Notes under the pieces: generated by a model
The model's input: the letters and a program-made list of their open reading frames with translations, nothing else
The model's database searches: none
Told to the model about the DNA's origin: nothing
Source of the DNA: Paenibacillus sp. J2TS4
Lineage (GTDB): Bacteria; Bacillota; Bacilli; Paenibacillales; NBRC-103111
Direction of reading: 5' to 3'
Length of the DNA: 64,000 nucleotides
Assembly (NCBI RefSeq): GCF_018403245.1
Contig: NZ_BOSH01000003.1
Location: forward strand, 1 to 64,000
Made by a program: the position numbers and the translations under genes
Part shown: in pieces, positions 53,890-62,863 of the stretch
How the letters are laid out: each line of letters opens with the position of its first letter
Numbering within the stretch: the first letter of the stretch is position 1

Positions 53890-54786
53890 ATGAAGCTTCA
53901 TTTGCAATCTTTTATCCATTTTCTATCTGTGGAGAGAGGTCTTTCCTCTAATACGCTCGAAGCGTATGAGAGAGACTTAAGCCAATACATTGACTACTTG
54001 CGGGACACGGGCATCACTTCTTTGGACGGTCTTGCTCCTGCGGATGTGCAGGGCTATCTGCTTCACCTCAAAAAAAAGGGAAAAGCGTCCTCGACATTAT
54101 CCCGGACAATGGTGTCCATTCGTTCGTTTCATCGTTTTCTGCTGCAGGAACGCACGATAACCAAGGATCCATCCGCCCACATGGAGTCCCCTCGCCAGGA
54201 GAAAAAGCTGCCCAAAATTTTAACTTTTGAAGAAGTGGAGCGGCTGCTGGAAACTCCTCAAAGCTCAACGGCGGCGGGGCTGCGCGACAAGGCAATGCTG
54301 GAATTATTATATGCTACCGGAATTCGGGTGAGCGAGCTTATCTCCCTGGAGGTTGGAAATGTTAACCTGGGAATGGGATTTGTTCGCTGCATCGGCAAAG
54401 GCTCGAAAGAACGGATCATTCCTGTAGGCCGTACGGCCACGGAATGGCTTAATGAATATTTGTCCACCGGAAGGCCGCAATTGCTCAAGCCTGCTCAAGC
54501 CGATTCCACTTTATTTTTAAATCGGCGCGGGACGGGAATGACGAGGCAGGGCTTTTGGAAGATTATTAAACAATATGCGCGTGAAGCGCTCATTACTAAA
54601 GAGATTACTCCGCATACGCTCCGTCATTCCTTTGCCACTCATTTATTGGACAACGGGGCGGATTTGCGGGCGGTTCAAGAAATGCTCGGTCATTCGGACA
54701 TTTCGACGACTCAAATTTATACTCATGTATCCAGAACACGCATGAAAGAAGTATATGATCGATCTCACCCGCGGGCCAAGTGGTAG
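53890..54786 (+). CDS. xerD: Site-specific tyrosine recombinase XerD
   Basis: The 298-residue recombinase resolves chromosome dimers at dif with XerC. The N-terminal SAM-like domain (about 1-90) contains LSSNTLEAYERDLSQYIDYL; the catalytic domain has Arg in ATGIRVSELI (about 144), HTLRHSFATHLLDNGADLRA (about 244-263), LGHSDISTTQ and the nucleophile Tyr in QIYTHV (about 279). The GGGAGTTTAGG site upstream is modest. Known as RipX in B. subtilis; the gene order toward deoB is the same. Confidence 0.94.
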   Translation: MKLHLQSFIHFLSVERGLSSNTLEAYERDLSQYIDYLRDTGITSLDGLAPADVQGYLLHLKKKGKASSTLSRTMVSIRSFHRFLLQERTITKDPSAHMESPRQEKKLPKILTFEEVERLLETPQSSTAAGLRDKAMLELLYATGIRVSELISLEVGNVNLGMGFVRCIGKGSKERIIPVGRTATEWLNEYLSTGRPQLLKPAQADSTLFLNRRGTGMTRQGFWKIIKQYAREALITKEITPHTLRHSFATHLLDNGADLRAVQEMLGHSDISTTQIYTHVSRTRMKEVYDRSHPRAKW

Positions 54787-54867
54787 TGAGTTAAGCGTTG
54801 AAATTTATCGAAAATGGACTCGTGGAAGGAAGGCGCTGCTCTATATTGTTGGCACCGAGGGATAAAG

Positions 54868-54914
54868 CCATGGAATTAAGAAAGAGGCTTCCAGGGCGAG
54901 TTTTCGCTTTGTAA
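54868..54914 (+). repeat. Solo fragment of the dispersed repeat
   Basis: AAAGAGGCTTCCAGGGCGAG followed by TTTTCGCTTTGTAA closely matches the interior of the full copies (GATGCTTCCAGGGCGAG, TTTTGGCTTTGTAT). It lies between xerD and deoB; terminal repeats are absent. Confidence 0.7.
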
Positions 54915-54973
54915 CGAACGGCGAACCGCAGTCGTTCCCAACGGACAAAGGAATGAAAGGAGAGAATAACGAC

Positions 54974-56149
54974 ATGAAATTTGAACGAATTTGCCTCATT
55001 GTCCTCGACAGTGTCGGGATTGGGGAGCTCCCCGATGCCGATCGCTTTGGAGACATGGGGTCGCATACTCTTGGTCACCTGGCCGAACGGATCGATTCAT
55101 TCTCGCTGCCTAACTTGCAAAAGCTTGGCCTGGGAAATATAGAGAAGCTGATGAGGGTTCCACCGGTTGAGAAGCCTGCCGGCTACTACGGTAAAATGGC
55201 TGAAGTATCCGTAGGAAAAGATACGATGACAGGCCACTGGGAGCTGATGGGATTGAACGTAACGATCCCTTTTCAGACTTACCCGAACGGATTTCCCAAA
55301 GGCTTGATTCAAGAGTTCGAGAGGAGAACAGGCAGGAAGGTGATAGGCAATAGGCCGGCATCCGGCACCGAGATTATCCGCGAGCTGGGCGAAGAGCAGA
55401 TGAAGACCGGAGCGTGGATAGTTTATACATCGGCAGACAGCGTGTTTCAATTGGCTGCCCATGAAGAGGTTATTCCGTTGGAGGAGCTGTATCGGGCTTG
55501 CGAGATTGCCCGAGAATTGACCCTTAGCGACGAGTACGCTGTTGGCCGGGTGATCGCCCGTCCATATGTTGGCTCTCCGGGGCAGTTTACTCGCACGGCG
55601 AACCGTCACGATTATGCGGTGAAGCCGCCGAATGCTACCGTCATGAATAAGCTGAAGGATGCCGGCTTCGATTGTATCGCAGTCGGTAAAATAAATGACA
55701 TTTACTCCGGTGAGGGGGTTACTGAGGCTTTGCGCACGACGAGCAATGCCGATGGAATAACCAAGACCATAAACCGGATGAAGAATAATTATCGCGGGTT
55801 ATTATTTATTAACCTTGTCGATTTTGATTCATTATACGGGCATAGGCGCGATCCGGAAGGCTATGCCGGGGCGTTGATGGAGTTCGATCGGAAGCTTCCT
55901 GAAATCATGGAAGGGATCGGGGATAAAGATTTACTGATTCTAACTGCGGATCATGGGAACGATCCTTATCATTCCGGAACGGACCATACCCGGGAGTATG
56001 TCCCGCTGCTCGTCTGGAGCCCGGCCCTGAAGTCTCCCTCTTCGTTAGGCGTAAGGGCTACCTTCGCCGATCTGGGAGCGACGATTGCCGATAATTATGC
56101 TCTTGAATCGGTTGGAGCTGGGACCAGCTTTCTGGCTCAATTAGTGTAA
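54974..56149 (+). CDS. deoB: Phosphopentomutase
   Basis: The 391-residue alkaline-phosphatase-fold enzyme interconverts (deoxy)ribose 1- and 5-phosphate, linking nucleoside phosphorolysis to central metabolism. Metal and active-site segments are [14 protein letters not shown] (about residues 11-24), the Thr in [14 protein letters not shown] (about 82-95), and [20 protein letters not shown] (about 323-342). AAAGGAGAG precedes the ATG at 54974. The phosphorylases that use its product follow. Confidence 0.95.
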   Translation: MKFERICLIVLDSVGIGELPDADRFGDMGSHTLGHLAERIDSFSLPNLQKLGLGNIEKLMRVPPVEKPAGYYGKMAEVSVGKDTMTGHWELMGLNVTIPFQTYPNGFPKGLIQEFERRTGRKVIGNRPASGTEIIRELGEEQMKTGAWIVYTSADSVFQLAAHEEVIPLEELYRACEIARELTLSDEYAVGRVIARPYVGSPGQFTRTANRHDYAVKPPNATVMNKLKDAGFDCIAVGKINDIYSGEGVTEALRTTSNADGITKTINRMKNNYRGLLFINLVDFDSLYGHRRDPEGYAGALMEFDRKLPEIMEGIGDKDLLILTADHGNDPYHSGTDHTREYVPLLVWSPALKSPSSLGVRATFADLGATIADNYALESVGAGTSFLAQLV

Positions 56150-56242
56150 AAAAGATGCGGAATAGAAGGACCGTTTTCTTTTTTTGACGATACGATCTGC
56201 AATAAATGGGTTCATTTTTTGTAACGGAAGGAGATGTCCACA

Positions 56243-57079
56243 ATGACACAACCGTCTCACTCCTCCTCTTTGTCCAGGCTGGAAGAAACCGCCAACTGGA
56301 TTCGAGAGAGGATTTCCATAACTCCGACGATGGGACTCATTCTTGGCTCGGGTCTCGGCGTACTGGCTGAATCTTTGGAGCAGCCCGCGGTTCTCCCTTA
56401 CCGGGAAATCCCTCATTTCCCGGTTTCGACTGTGGAGGGGCATGCCGGAGAGCTGGTCTTCGGCCAATGGGGAGGCCGCCCGCTCGTCATGATGAAAGGA
56501 CGTTTTCATCTATATGAAGGTTATGACGGCGAAGCAGTTACATATCCTGTAAGAGTCATGAAGGCTCTTGGTGTTCAGACCTTGCTGGTGACCAACTCCG
56601 CTGGAGGGATCAACCCTTCTTATCAGGTGGGGGATTTTATGCTCATACGCGATCATATCAATTTTATGTTTCGCAACCCGCTAATCGGACCTAATGACGA
56701 TCGGCTGGGACCGCGATTTCCCGACATGTCGGAGGGCTACAGCCGTCGGCTGCTCGAGTTGGCCAAACGAACGGCTTCCAGGCTCAAAATTAAAGTAAAA
56801 GAAGGTGTATATGTCGGAATGACCGGGCCGACTTATGAAACACCTGCCGAAGTCCGCATGCTGCGAATGCTGGGGGGAGACGCTGCAGGAATGTCTACCG
56901 TACCCGAGGTGATTGCCGCCAGGCATGCGGGAATAGAAGTGTTCGGAGTCTCTTGTATTACGAATATGGCGGCAGGCATGCTCGATCAGCCGCTTTCGCA
57001 TGCGGAGGTAGTGGCGACCGCGAACAGGGTTCAGCCCCAATTTATTGAGCTGATGCAAGCTCTTATCTCAGAAGTATAA
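56243..57079 (+). CDS. punA: Purine-nucleoside phosphorylase, first paralogue
   Basis: A 278-residue trimeric PNP that splits guanosine, inosine and deoxy forms with phosphate. Phosphate-site Ser and His are in LILGSGLGVLAE and TVEGHAGELVFG, Arg in MKGRFHLYEGY, and the purine site in MTGPTYETPAEVRML. The base-specificity residue is Asn in SCITNMAAGM (about residue 236), as in 6-oxopurine PNPs. The ATG at 56243 is well spaced from AAGGAG; the ATG at 56234 is too close. A second paralogue begins 18 bp downstream. Confidence 0.9.
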   Translation: MTQPSHSSSLSRLEETANWIRERISITPTMGLILGSGLGVLAESLEQPAVLPYREIPHFPVSTVEGHAGELVFGQWGGRPLVMMKGRFHLYEGYDGEAVTYPVRVMKALGVQTLLVTNSAGGINPSYQVGDFMLIRDHINFMFRNPLIGPNDDRLGPRFPDMSEGYSRRLLELAKRTASRLKIKVKEGVYVGMTGPTYETPAEVRMLRMLGGDAAGMSTVPEVIAARHAGIEVFGVSCITNMAAGMLDQPLSHAEVVATANRVQPQFIELMQALISEV

Positions 57080-57097
57080 ATTATAGGAGGGATTGGA

Positions 57098-57955
57098 ATG
57101 CAGCAAAGCCGGCAGTGGGAAGAGATTCAGGAAGCGGCTCAATATTTGCGCGAGGCTTGGCAAGGGTTGTCTCCACAGATCGGGCTCGTGCTTGGCTCCG
57201 GGTTGGGGGATTTGGCTGAGCAGGTGACAGACGCTATAGCGATTCCGTACCATCAGATTCCTCATTTTCCAGTTTCGACGGTTGGCGGTCATGAAGGCAA
57301 ATTTGTGGCGGGCCGGCTTGAAGGGAAGCCGGTTGTCGTTATGCAGGGAAGGATTCATTATTACGAGGGCTACCCGATGACAAAAGTTGTTTTCCCGATT
57401 TATGTAATGAAATCTCTAGGTATCGGTACGTTAATCATAACGAATGCGGCTGGGGGGATGAACCGTTCATTTCGTCCGGGCGATCTGATGCTTATTAATG
57501 ATCACATTAATATGACGGGGGCCCATCCTCTCATTGGCGTTAATCATCCCGAACTGGGCCCTCGATTTCCCGATATGTCGGAAGCTTATGACCGGGAATA
57601 TCGCAAGCTGGCACAACGGCTGGGTGAGCAAATGGAAGCCGACGACGAGCGGAAGACTTGCCGACTCAGAGAGGGAGTATACTGCGGCATTAGCGGTCCT
57701 TCCTATATGACTCCGTCTGAGCTGACTATGCTTGCCAGATTGGGGGGGGACGCCGTAGGCATGTCCACCGTAGGAGAAGTCATTGCCGCACGGCATTGCG
57801 GGCTAAAGGTACTTGGAATTTCCTGCATAACCGATATGGCCATAGGAGAAGAATTGGAGGCGCTGACTCATGAACAGGTCGTTGAAGTGGCCAACCGGAC
57901 CAAGCCTGTTTTTCAGTCGTTGGTTCGCTCTTTTATTCGGGAATTGCCCCTTTGA
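57098..57955 (+). CDS. Purine-nucleoside phosphorylase, second paralogue
   Basis: A 285-residue paralogue of the preceding protein with the same phosphate site (VLGSGLGDLAEQV, VGGHEGKFVAG, MQGRIHYYEGYP) and purine pocket (ISGPSYMTPSELTML). The position equivalent to human PNP Asn243 is Asp here, in SCITDMAIGEE. In this superfamily Asp at that place is typical of enzymes accepting 6-aminopurines, such as MTAP. I infer a different base preference, perhaps adenosine or methylthioadenosine. TAGGAGG precedes the ATG. Confidence 0.87.
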   Translation: MQQSRQWEEIQEAAQYLREAWQGLSPQIGLVLGSGLGDLAEQVTDAIAIPYHQIPHFPVSTVGGHEGKFVAGRLEGKPVVVMQGRIHYYEGYPMTKVVFPIYVMKSLGIGTLIITNAAGGMNRSFRPGDLMLINDHINMTGAHPLIGVNHPELGPRFPDMSEAYDREYRKLAQRLGEQMEADDERKTCRLREGVYCGISGPSYMTPSELTMLARLGGDAVGMSTVGEVIAARHCGLKVLGISCITDMAIGEELEALTHEQVVEVANRTKPVFQSLVRSFIRELPL

Positions 57956-58045
57956 GAACTAAAAAAGATGACAAAATTATTAAGTTTACAAAATTTGCAT
58001 TGTGTAAAATTGTGACATATGGTAGCGTAAAAAAAGGAATAAGAA

Positions 58046-58171
58046 ATTAATGCCGAATCCAGCTTGTCAGAAATGGCTGGTACGGGGGACTAATATGGGG
58101 TGAATGTTTTGCGGGTGCACGCGAAACTAGGGGAGTCCTCAACCCGAATCCGACAACTAACTCCGGAGGCA
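58046..58171 (+). ncRNA. Cyclic di-AMP riboswitch (ydaO/yuaA type)
   Basis: The leader before the NlpC/P60 gene keeps the diagnostic pieces in order: GCCGAATCCAG near 58052, ACGGGGGACTAATATGGGGT followed by GAATG near 58081-58106, then AACCCGAATCCGACAACTAA followed by CTCCG near 58140-58165. These are the conserved segments of ydaO-type aptamers, which bind c-di-AMP and commonly control wall hydrolases, usually switching them off. No clear intrinsic terminator follows, so control may act at the ribosome site, which starts right after the aptamer. Confidence 0.9.
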
Positions 58172-58187
58172 TAAGGAGGAAGCAACT

Positions 58188-59078
58188 CTGAAGTTCAAGC
58201 GTTTTGGTCATAAAATGGTCTTGTCGTCGGCATTATTGCTATCTAGCTGGTTGGTGGCACATCAGGTTGATGCGGCTAATACCGAAATTGATGTTCAACT
58301 GCAAATTAATGATGAGTTAGTCGTATTCGCGGAGGGACAGCCTTATATCGACTCCAGCGGAACGACGATGGTACCTCTTCGGTCGGTTGCGGAGAAGCTC
58401 GGTTTTCAGGTGACATGGAACATGGACAATGAACAAGTCATCACCGAGGTATCCAATGGCATCCGCACGATTGATCTGGTTACCGGAAACAAGGAAGCGA
58501 AAGTGAATGACGAGCCTGTTGCATTGGATTCCGAAGTCGATTTCGCAGACGGACAAGTTTATGTCCCGGTTCGGTTTTTATCCGAGGCGTTTGGTTACAT
58601 GCTGCAGTGGGATGATGTCAATTATATAGCTATTATAGCGGAAGACGGACAGTACCACGCTCCAGCCAGGTACTATGTCCCAGAGTCAGAGATTGAGGCA
58701 ACAGTGACGGTCGCTAGCACGACTCCAGATGTCATCGAGAATGCCAAGGAATATATAGGAACTCCTTATCAATGGGGAGGGACAACTCCGAGCGGCTTTG
58801 ACTGCTCCGGATTCATTCGTTATTTATTTTCTCAAGAAGGGATTGAACTGCCTCGTACTTCCGCGAGCATGTATGAGTCAGGGACTTCCGTAAGCGATTT
58901 GCAAGAAGGAGATCTTGTATTCTTCTCCATTACTAAGAATTTCTCTATTTCACATGTAGGAGTCTATATAGGCGATAATAAATTTATTTCATCGACAACC
59001 TCTTCCGGCGTTAAAATAGACAGCCTGGACAGTGACTACTGGGGCTCTCGTTACGTCGGTGCAAAGAGAGTATTGTAA
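58188..59078 (+). CDS. NlpC/P60 cell-wall peptidase with copper-amine-oxidase-like N domain
   Basis: A secreted 296-residue protein: signal peptide (about 1-30, ending HQVDAANT), a copper amine oxidase N-terminal-like stalk domain (about 35-145, GTTMVPLRSVAEKLGFQVTW) and an NlpC/P60 endopeptidase (about 175-296) with the Cys in GFDCSGFIRYLFSQE, His in SISHVGVYIG and a third polar residue downstream. It probably cuts wall stem peptides. AAGGAGGA (58173-58180) is ideally spaced for an in-frame CTG at 58188, which restores the basic start KFKRFGHK. The first ATG, at 58215, has no ribosome site and would remove that segment. Confidence 0.87.
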   Translation: MKFKRFGHKMVLSSALLLSSWLVAHQVDAANTEIDVQLQINDELVVFAEGQPYIDSSGTTMVPLRSVAEKLGFQVTWNMDNEQVITEVSNGIRTIDLVTGNKEAKVNDEPVALDSEVDFADGQVYVPVRFLSEAFGYMLQWDDVNYIAIIAEDGQYHAPARYYVPESEIEATVTVASTTPDVIENAKEYIGTPYQWGGTTPSGFDCSGFIRYLFSQEGIELPRTSASMYESGTSVSDLQEGDLVFFSITKNFSISHVGVYIGDNKFISSTTSSGVKIDSLDSDYWGSRYVGAKRVL

Positions 59079-59087
59079 TTCTGGACC

Positions 59088-59125
59088 CGCGAAGACGCAA
59101 GCATGCACCGGCTTGTGTCTTTTTG
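59088..59125 (+). terminator. Terminator after the NlpC/P60 gene
   Basis: GACGCAAGC and GCTTGTGTC form a stem (one G-T pair) around 59090-59114, followed by TTTTTGTTTTT. Confidence 0.87.
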
Positions 59126-59755
59126 TTTTTCCACCTGGAAGGGCAGAGCAGCTCTATAAATAAGCTTGATGCTCAGGAAGAGAGTTCAAGAAGCAATGAT
59201 TTGAACAGCCTCTATAAATGGTTACCCTTTCGCTGTGTTTTGAAACTATATTCAAGCAAGGTAAAGGGTAAATAATTTAGGGGAAGCACCGGGTGGAATG
59301 TAGTCTGGACTGGCAGAACGTTACTCTTACTAAAGCTTATATGATTATTGACGGGTAAAAGTAACAAAAAGTTTGCAATCCCTTATTTTTTTGGCTAAAA
59401 ATATTTAAAAGTTCACAATTTGGACACACACTGTGTTTTGTACCGGAATTTTGTTACAGAAGTGATATCTAAACGCGAGCTCGCTCTTTCTCGAAGGACA
59501 TCGATTACAGTTCTTCTCATAGTCGGTCTGTAGTTGGGACAAATGCCGGAGAAAAGGGGAAGGTCGGGATTCGCGGCAAAAAATCGTTTATAATAGGGAG
59601 AGAGAAGAGCGAGGGGGATAATGACTCACCTAGCCTCTTCTGTACTCCGTCTGTATTATTATTGACATTGGAAATATAACAATCTGGTTAGTACCTTATT
59701 TCATCGCTATTGCTAAATCGTAGCAATGCAGATTTACCTTATTGGAGGGATAAGG
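59126..59755 (+). other. Long non-coding gap before pdp
   Basis: About 630 bp with no supported gene. An exact TATAAT lies at 59589-59594 without a good -35. Downstream, GAGGGGG (59611-59617) and an ATG at 59621 open a 14-codon frame (MTHLASSVLRLYYY) ending at 59665, directly over TTGACA (59662-59667). This could be a leader peptide but nothing confirms it. The rest is AT-rich and shows no feature I recognise. Confidence 0.4.
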
Positions 59756-61105
59756 ATGAGAACGGTAGATATTATTCGCAAAAAAAGAGACGGCATGGAG
59801 CTGACCTCCGAAGAAATCGCGTTTTTGATCCGTGGCTGCACGGACGGCTCTATTCCCGATTATCAATTGTCTGCGTGGGCTATGGCTGTCTATTATCAAG
59901 GGATGACCGCCAGAGAGACGGCTGATTTAACGATGGAGATGGCCCGCTCGGGGGATCAAATGGACCTGAGTGCCATTCACGGCATTAAAGTGGATAAACA
60001 CAGTACAGGCGGGGTTGGCGATACAACTACACTTATACTGGCACCTCTCGTTGCTGCGGCAGGAGTTCCGGTAGCCAAAATGTCGGGACGAGGCCTGGGA
60101 CACACCGGAGGGACGATCGACAAACTGGAGGCTATTCCGGGCTATGAGGTGGAGAGGACAGAACAGCAATTCATTGATCAGGTCAACCAGGTCGGTGCGG
60201 CCGTCATTAGCCAAACCGGGAATATCACTCCGGCGGATAAGAAGCTGTACAGCCTGCGCGATGTGACCGCTACGGTCAATTCCATTCCGCTCATCGCCAG
60301 CTCGGTCATGAGCAAGAAAATTGCTTCCGGCGCTGACGCTATCGTTCTGGATGTCAAAACCGGCAACGGTGCCTTCATGAAATCGCTGGAGGAATCCATT
60401 GACTTGGCCGAGGCGATGGTAGCGATCGGAACTGAGGTTGGCCGGGAAACCGTTGCGGTGATTACTGGAATGGACGAGCCGCTTGGCCGTTCGATCGGAA
60501 ATGCTTTAGAAGTGAAGGAAGCCATTCGAGTGCTTCAGGGGAAGGAAGCCGGCAGTCCGCTGCTGAAGGTTACGTTGATGCTGGGTGCCCATATGCTCTT
60601 GCTTGGGGGCAAGGCCAACGATTACGATGAGGCCAAGGGCCGACTGGCGGAGGCTATAGCAAACGGTTCGGCATTGAACAAGCTGAAGCAGATCATTAAA
60701 GCGCAGGGAGGAGAGGACGATGTTGTAGATCGTCCGGAACTGCTGCATGCGGGGGCTCAGATCGTTCCAGTCGTTGCCGCACAGGACGGTTGGATTGAAA
60801 GTGTGGCAGCAGAGGAGATCGGAAGGGCAGCGATGACTCTGGGCGCCGGCCGGGCTACGACGGATGACAAGATCGATCTCGGCGTCGGTATCGTCCTGCA
60901 TAAGCGATCGGGTGACCGGGTGGCAGCCGGTGAGACGTTGGCCGACCTGCATGTGTCATCAGCAAGCGATGTCGAAATAGCGGAGATCAACCGGCAAGTG
61001 CTGAATGCCTTCTCTATATCAGAAAGCCCCGTGCCGCCCAAGCCGCTCGTCTATGCGGTTATTACTAAGGACGGGATAACAAGGGGCGAAGAGGTCCGAT
61101 TGTAA
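59756..61105 (+). CDS. pdp: Pyrimidine-nucleoside phosphorylase
   Basis: The 449-residue enzyme phosphorolyses uridine, thymidine and deoxyuridine. The family signature is MSGRGLGHTGGTIDKLEAIP (about residues 108-127); KVDKHSTGGVGDTTTLILAP (about 79-98) binds phosphate and the metal, and VLDVKTGNGAFMK (about 197-209) completes the site. The C-terminal domain is intact. TTGGAGGGA precedes the ATG at 59756; an earlier in-frame ATG at 59726 has no site. With deoB and the PNPs it forms a nucleoside salvage neighbourhood. Confidence 0.95.
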   Translation: MRTVDIIRKKRDGMELTSEEIAFLIRGCTDGSIPDYQLSAWAMAVYYQGMTARETADLTMEMARSGDQMDLSAIHGIKVDKHSTGGVGDTTTLILAPLVAAAGVPVAKMSGRGLGHTGGTIDKLEAIPGYEVERTEQQFIDQVNQVGAAVISQTGNITPADKKLYSLRDVTATVNSIPLIASSVMSKKIASGADAIVLDVKTGNGAFMKSLEESIDLAEAMVAIGTEVGRETVAVITGMDEPLGRSIGNALEVKEAIRVLQGKEAGSPLLKVTLMLGAHMLLLGGKANDYDEAKGRLAEAIANGSALNKLKQIIKAQGGEDDVVDRPELLHAGAQIVPVVAAQDGWIESVAAEEIGRAAMTLGAGRATTDDKIDLGVGIVLHKRSGDRVAAGETLADLHVSSASDVEIAEINRQVLNAFSISESPVPPKPLVYAVITKDGITRGEEVRL

Positions 61106-61183
61106 GAAGCCTAGGCTCTATGGACAAGCCGCAGCTATAAGCTCATAAATTCAACCTTAAATTGGGGAATAGGATGAAAAGAT

Positions 61184-62035
61184 TTGAACAGAATCGAAGA
61201 AGGCGCATCTGAAGTCACATCTGTTGAAGCCGATTGGCTGCAGACGGTTACCGTTATTCATACAAAGCAGGAAGTAAACACGGCCAGTTTCCCGATTCTG
61301 CTTCCTTTTGCCTGGGATGAGGTCATGTGCAGACAAGTGGAGGAGCTGCAGGGACCGCTGCTGCACATTTGGAGACATCCCCGTGCGTTTGTAGTCGGTT
61401 TAAGAGACCGGAAGCTTCCGCACGCTGAACAAGCAATGGAATGGCTGAGAAAACAGGGATATGATACAGCCGTTCGTAATTCCGGAGGGGCGGCCGTTCC
61501 ACTCGATGCCGGAGTGGTCAATCTGTCGCTCGTCCTGCCTAATCCGCGAGGCAAGATGGATTTTCACTCCGATTTTCGTTTCATGGTCTCGCTGCTGCGC
61601 AAAGTGCTTTCTACCTGGACGGACTCCATTCAGGATGGTGAAGTGGCCGGGTCTTATTGTCCCGGAGATTACGATTTGGCGATAGAGGGACGAAAGTTCT
61701 GCGGAATCGCCCAGCGGCGGCAGACCCGGGGCTTCGTTGTACAAGCGTTTGTCGTCGTAGAAGGAAAAGGGGAGGACAGAGCGGCTATAGCCAGACAGTT
61801 CTATCAAATCGCATCCGGCGGGGAGGAACGACTGGCTTATCCTCGGGTAAGCGAAGCCAGTATGGCCAGTTTGGCGGAATTGGCCGGTGTTCCTTCGGCG
61901 GAGTCCTTTGCAGCAAAAGCGCTGGAGGTAGTCAAGGAAAACGGAGGGACTGTAATAGAGGGCTCGGCAGATCATCTTCTTAATCCGGAAATCGAACAGG
62001 CTATGATGATGCTGAGAACCCGTTATGACCGGTAA
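61184..62035 (+). CDS. lipL: Octanoyl-[GcvH]:protein N-octanoyltransferase LipL
   Basis: A 283-residue lipoate synthesis enzyme that moves octanoyl groups from GcvH to the E2 subunits of 2-oxoacid dehydrogenases. The catalytic Cys lies in GSYCPGDYDLAIEGRKFCGI (about residues 153-172); RNSGGAAVPLDAGVVNLSLV (about 97-116) is the conserved acyl-site loop. Length equals B. subtilis LipL. It starts at TTG after AGGATG, a modest site. Its substrates, the Bkd and Pdh E2 subunits, fit bkdB at 34113 and pdhA at 63272. Confidence 0.87.
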   Translation: MNRIEEGASEVTSVEADWLQTVTVIHTKQEVNTASFPILLPFAWDEVMCRQVEELQGPLLHIWRHPRAFVVGLRDRKLPHAEQAMEWLRKQGYDTAVRNSGGAAVPLDAGVVNLSLVLPNPRGKMDFHSDFRFMVSLLRKVLSTWTDSIQDGEVAGSYCPGDYDLAIEGRKFCGIAQRRQTRGFVVQAFVVVEGKGEDRAAIARQFYQIASGGEERLAYPRVSEASMASLAELAGVPSAESFAAKALEVVKENGGTVIEGSADHLLNPEIEQAMMMLRTRYDR

Positions 62036-62098
62036 GAAGCCCGTCTCTGATCGGGTGCTCAACAAGCGGGATGCTTGCTCGCTTTTCTGTAACAGCTG

Positions 62099-62142
62099 AG
62101 GGCACGCCCGGAATATGGCGTGCCCTTGACGTCTTTTTTATC
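62099..62142 (+). terminator. Terminator between lipL and the esterase
   Basis: AGGGCACGCC (62099-62108) and GGCGTGCCCT (62117-62126) form a perfect 10-bp stem; TTTTTT comes 9 nt later. It sits where the two genes converge. Confidence 0.7.
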
Positions 62143-62863
62143 CCAAATAATGATACAGGGCCGCTGGAAGCTTCTTTTGCCAAAATCCCCATATATGCTT
62201 TCCTTCGGCTTCTTCGTAATAAATTTGCGCTCCTTTTTCCTCTAGCAGCTCCTTGGCTAACCGATTCGCCTGCAAAAAGTCGAACGTCCCCCGTTCGGTT
62301 TTGACCTCTGTTTCCTGCAGGCCGATCAGCATATACAGATCAAGCCCGCTCAAATCCGTCTCTTCCCGCAGACGCTGTATGCTTGGAGCCAGGAAAGCTC
62401 CAGACAATGAAATTATTTTGCGAAATAAGTCGGGATGATCCAGGGCGAGGTGCAAGCTGACCGTAGCCCCTAGCGAATCACCGGCCAGCACTCTATCCTC
62501 GGCGACGGTTCGGACCGGAAAGCTGGCCTCGATCTCAGGCATCATTTCATCCGTCCAAAAATGACAGTATGCATCAAAGCGTTCCCCGTCCGGAGAATAT
62601 TCCTCGGTTCTGTTCTCGAGATCGACGTGAACCCCGACAATAATCGGCGGCTCCATATCCTCCTCGAGAATGAGCTGGTTAGCCGTTGTCGCTATGCGGC
62701 CATAATTTAAAAACTCGACTCCATCCTGACAATAGACAACCGGGTAAGACAGTAATTCATTATATCCCGGGGGCAGATAGACCGAGATCTCTCTTTCGGT
62801 TTGCAAAGAGGCGGAATAAATCTGTTTCTTAATAATCGTGCGGTGGTAAATAGAGGGAGCCAT
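62138..62863 (-). CDS. Alpha/beta hydrolase, esterase-D/enterochelin esterase type
   Basis: A 241-residue serine hydrolase. The nucleophile elbow is AGDSLGATVSLHLAL (about residues 125-139), and the C-terminal His is in EGKHIWGFW near residue 228. The N-terminal EREISVYLPPGYNELLSYPV is typical of the esterase family that includes siderophore esterases and S-formylglutathione-hydrolase relatives. No signal peptide is visible, so it is probably cytoplasmic. The ATG at 62863 has AAGGA 6 nt upstream; the ATG two codons before abuts that site. Substrate unknown. Confidence 0.82.
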   Translation of the reverse strand: MAPSIYHRTIIKKQIYSASLQTEREISVYLPPGYNELLSYPVVYCQDGVEFLNYGRIATTANQLILEEDMEPPIIVGVHVDLENRTEEYSPDGERFDAYCHFWTDEMMPEIEASFPVRTVAEDRVLAGDSLGATVSLHLALDHPDLFRKIISLSGAFLAPSIQRLREETDLSGLDLYMLIGLQETEVKTERGTFDFLQANRLAKELLEEKGAQIYYEEAEGKHIWGFWQKKLPAALYHYLG

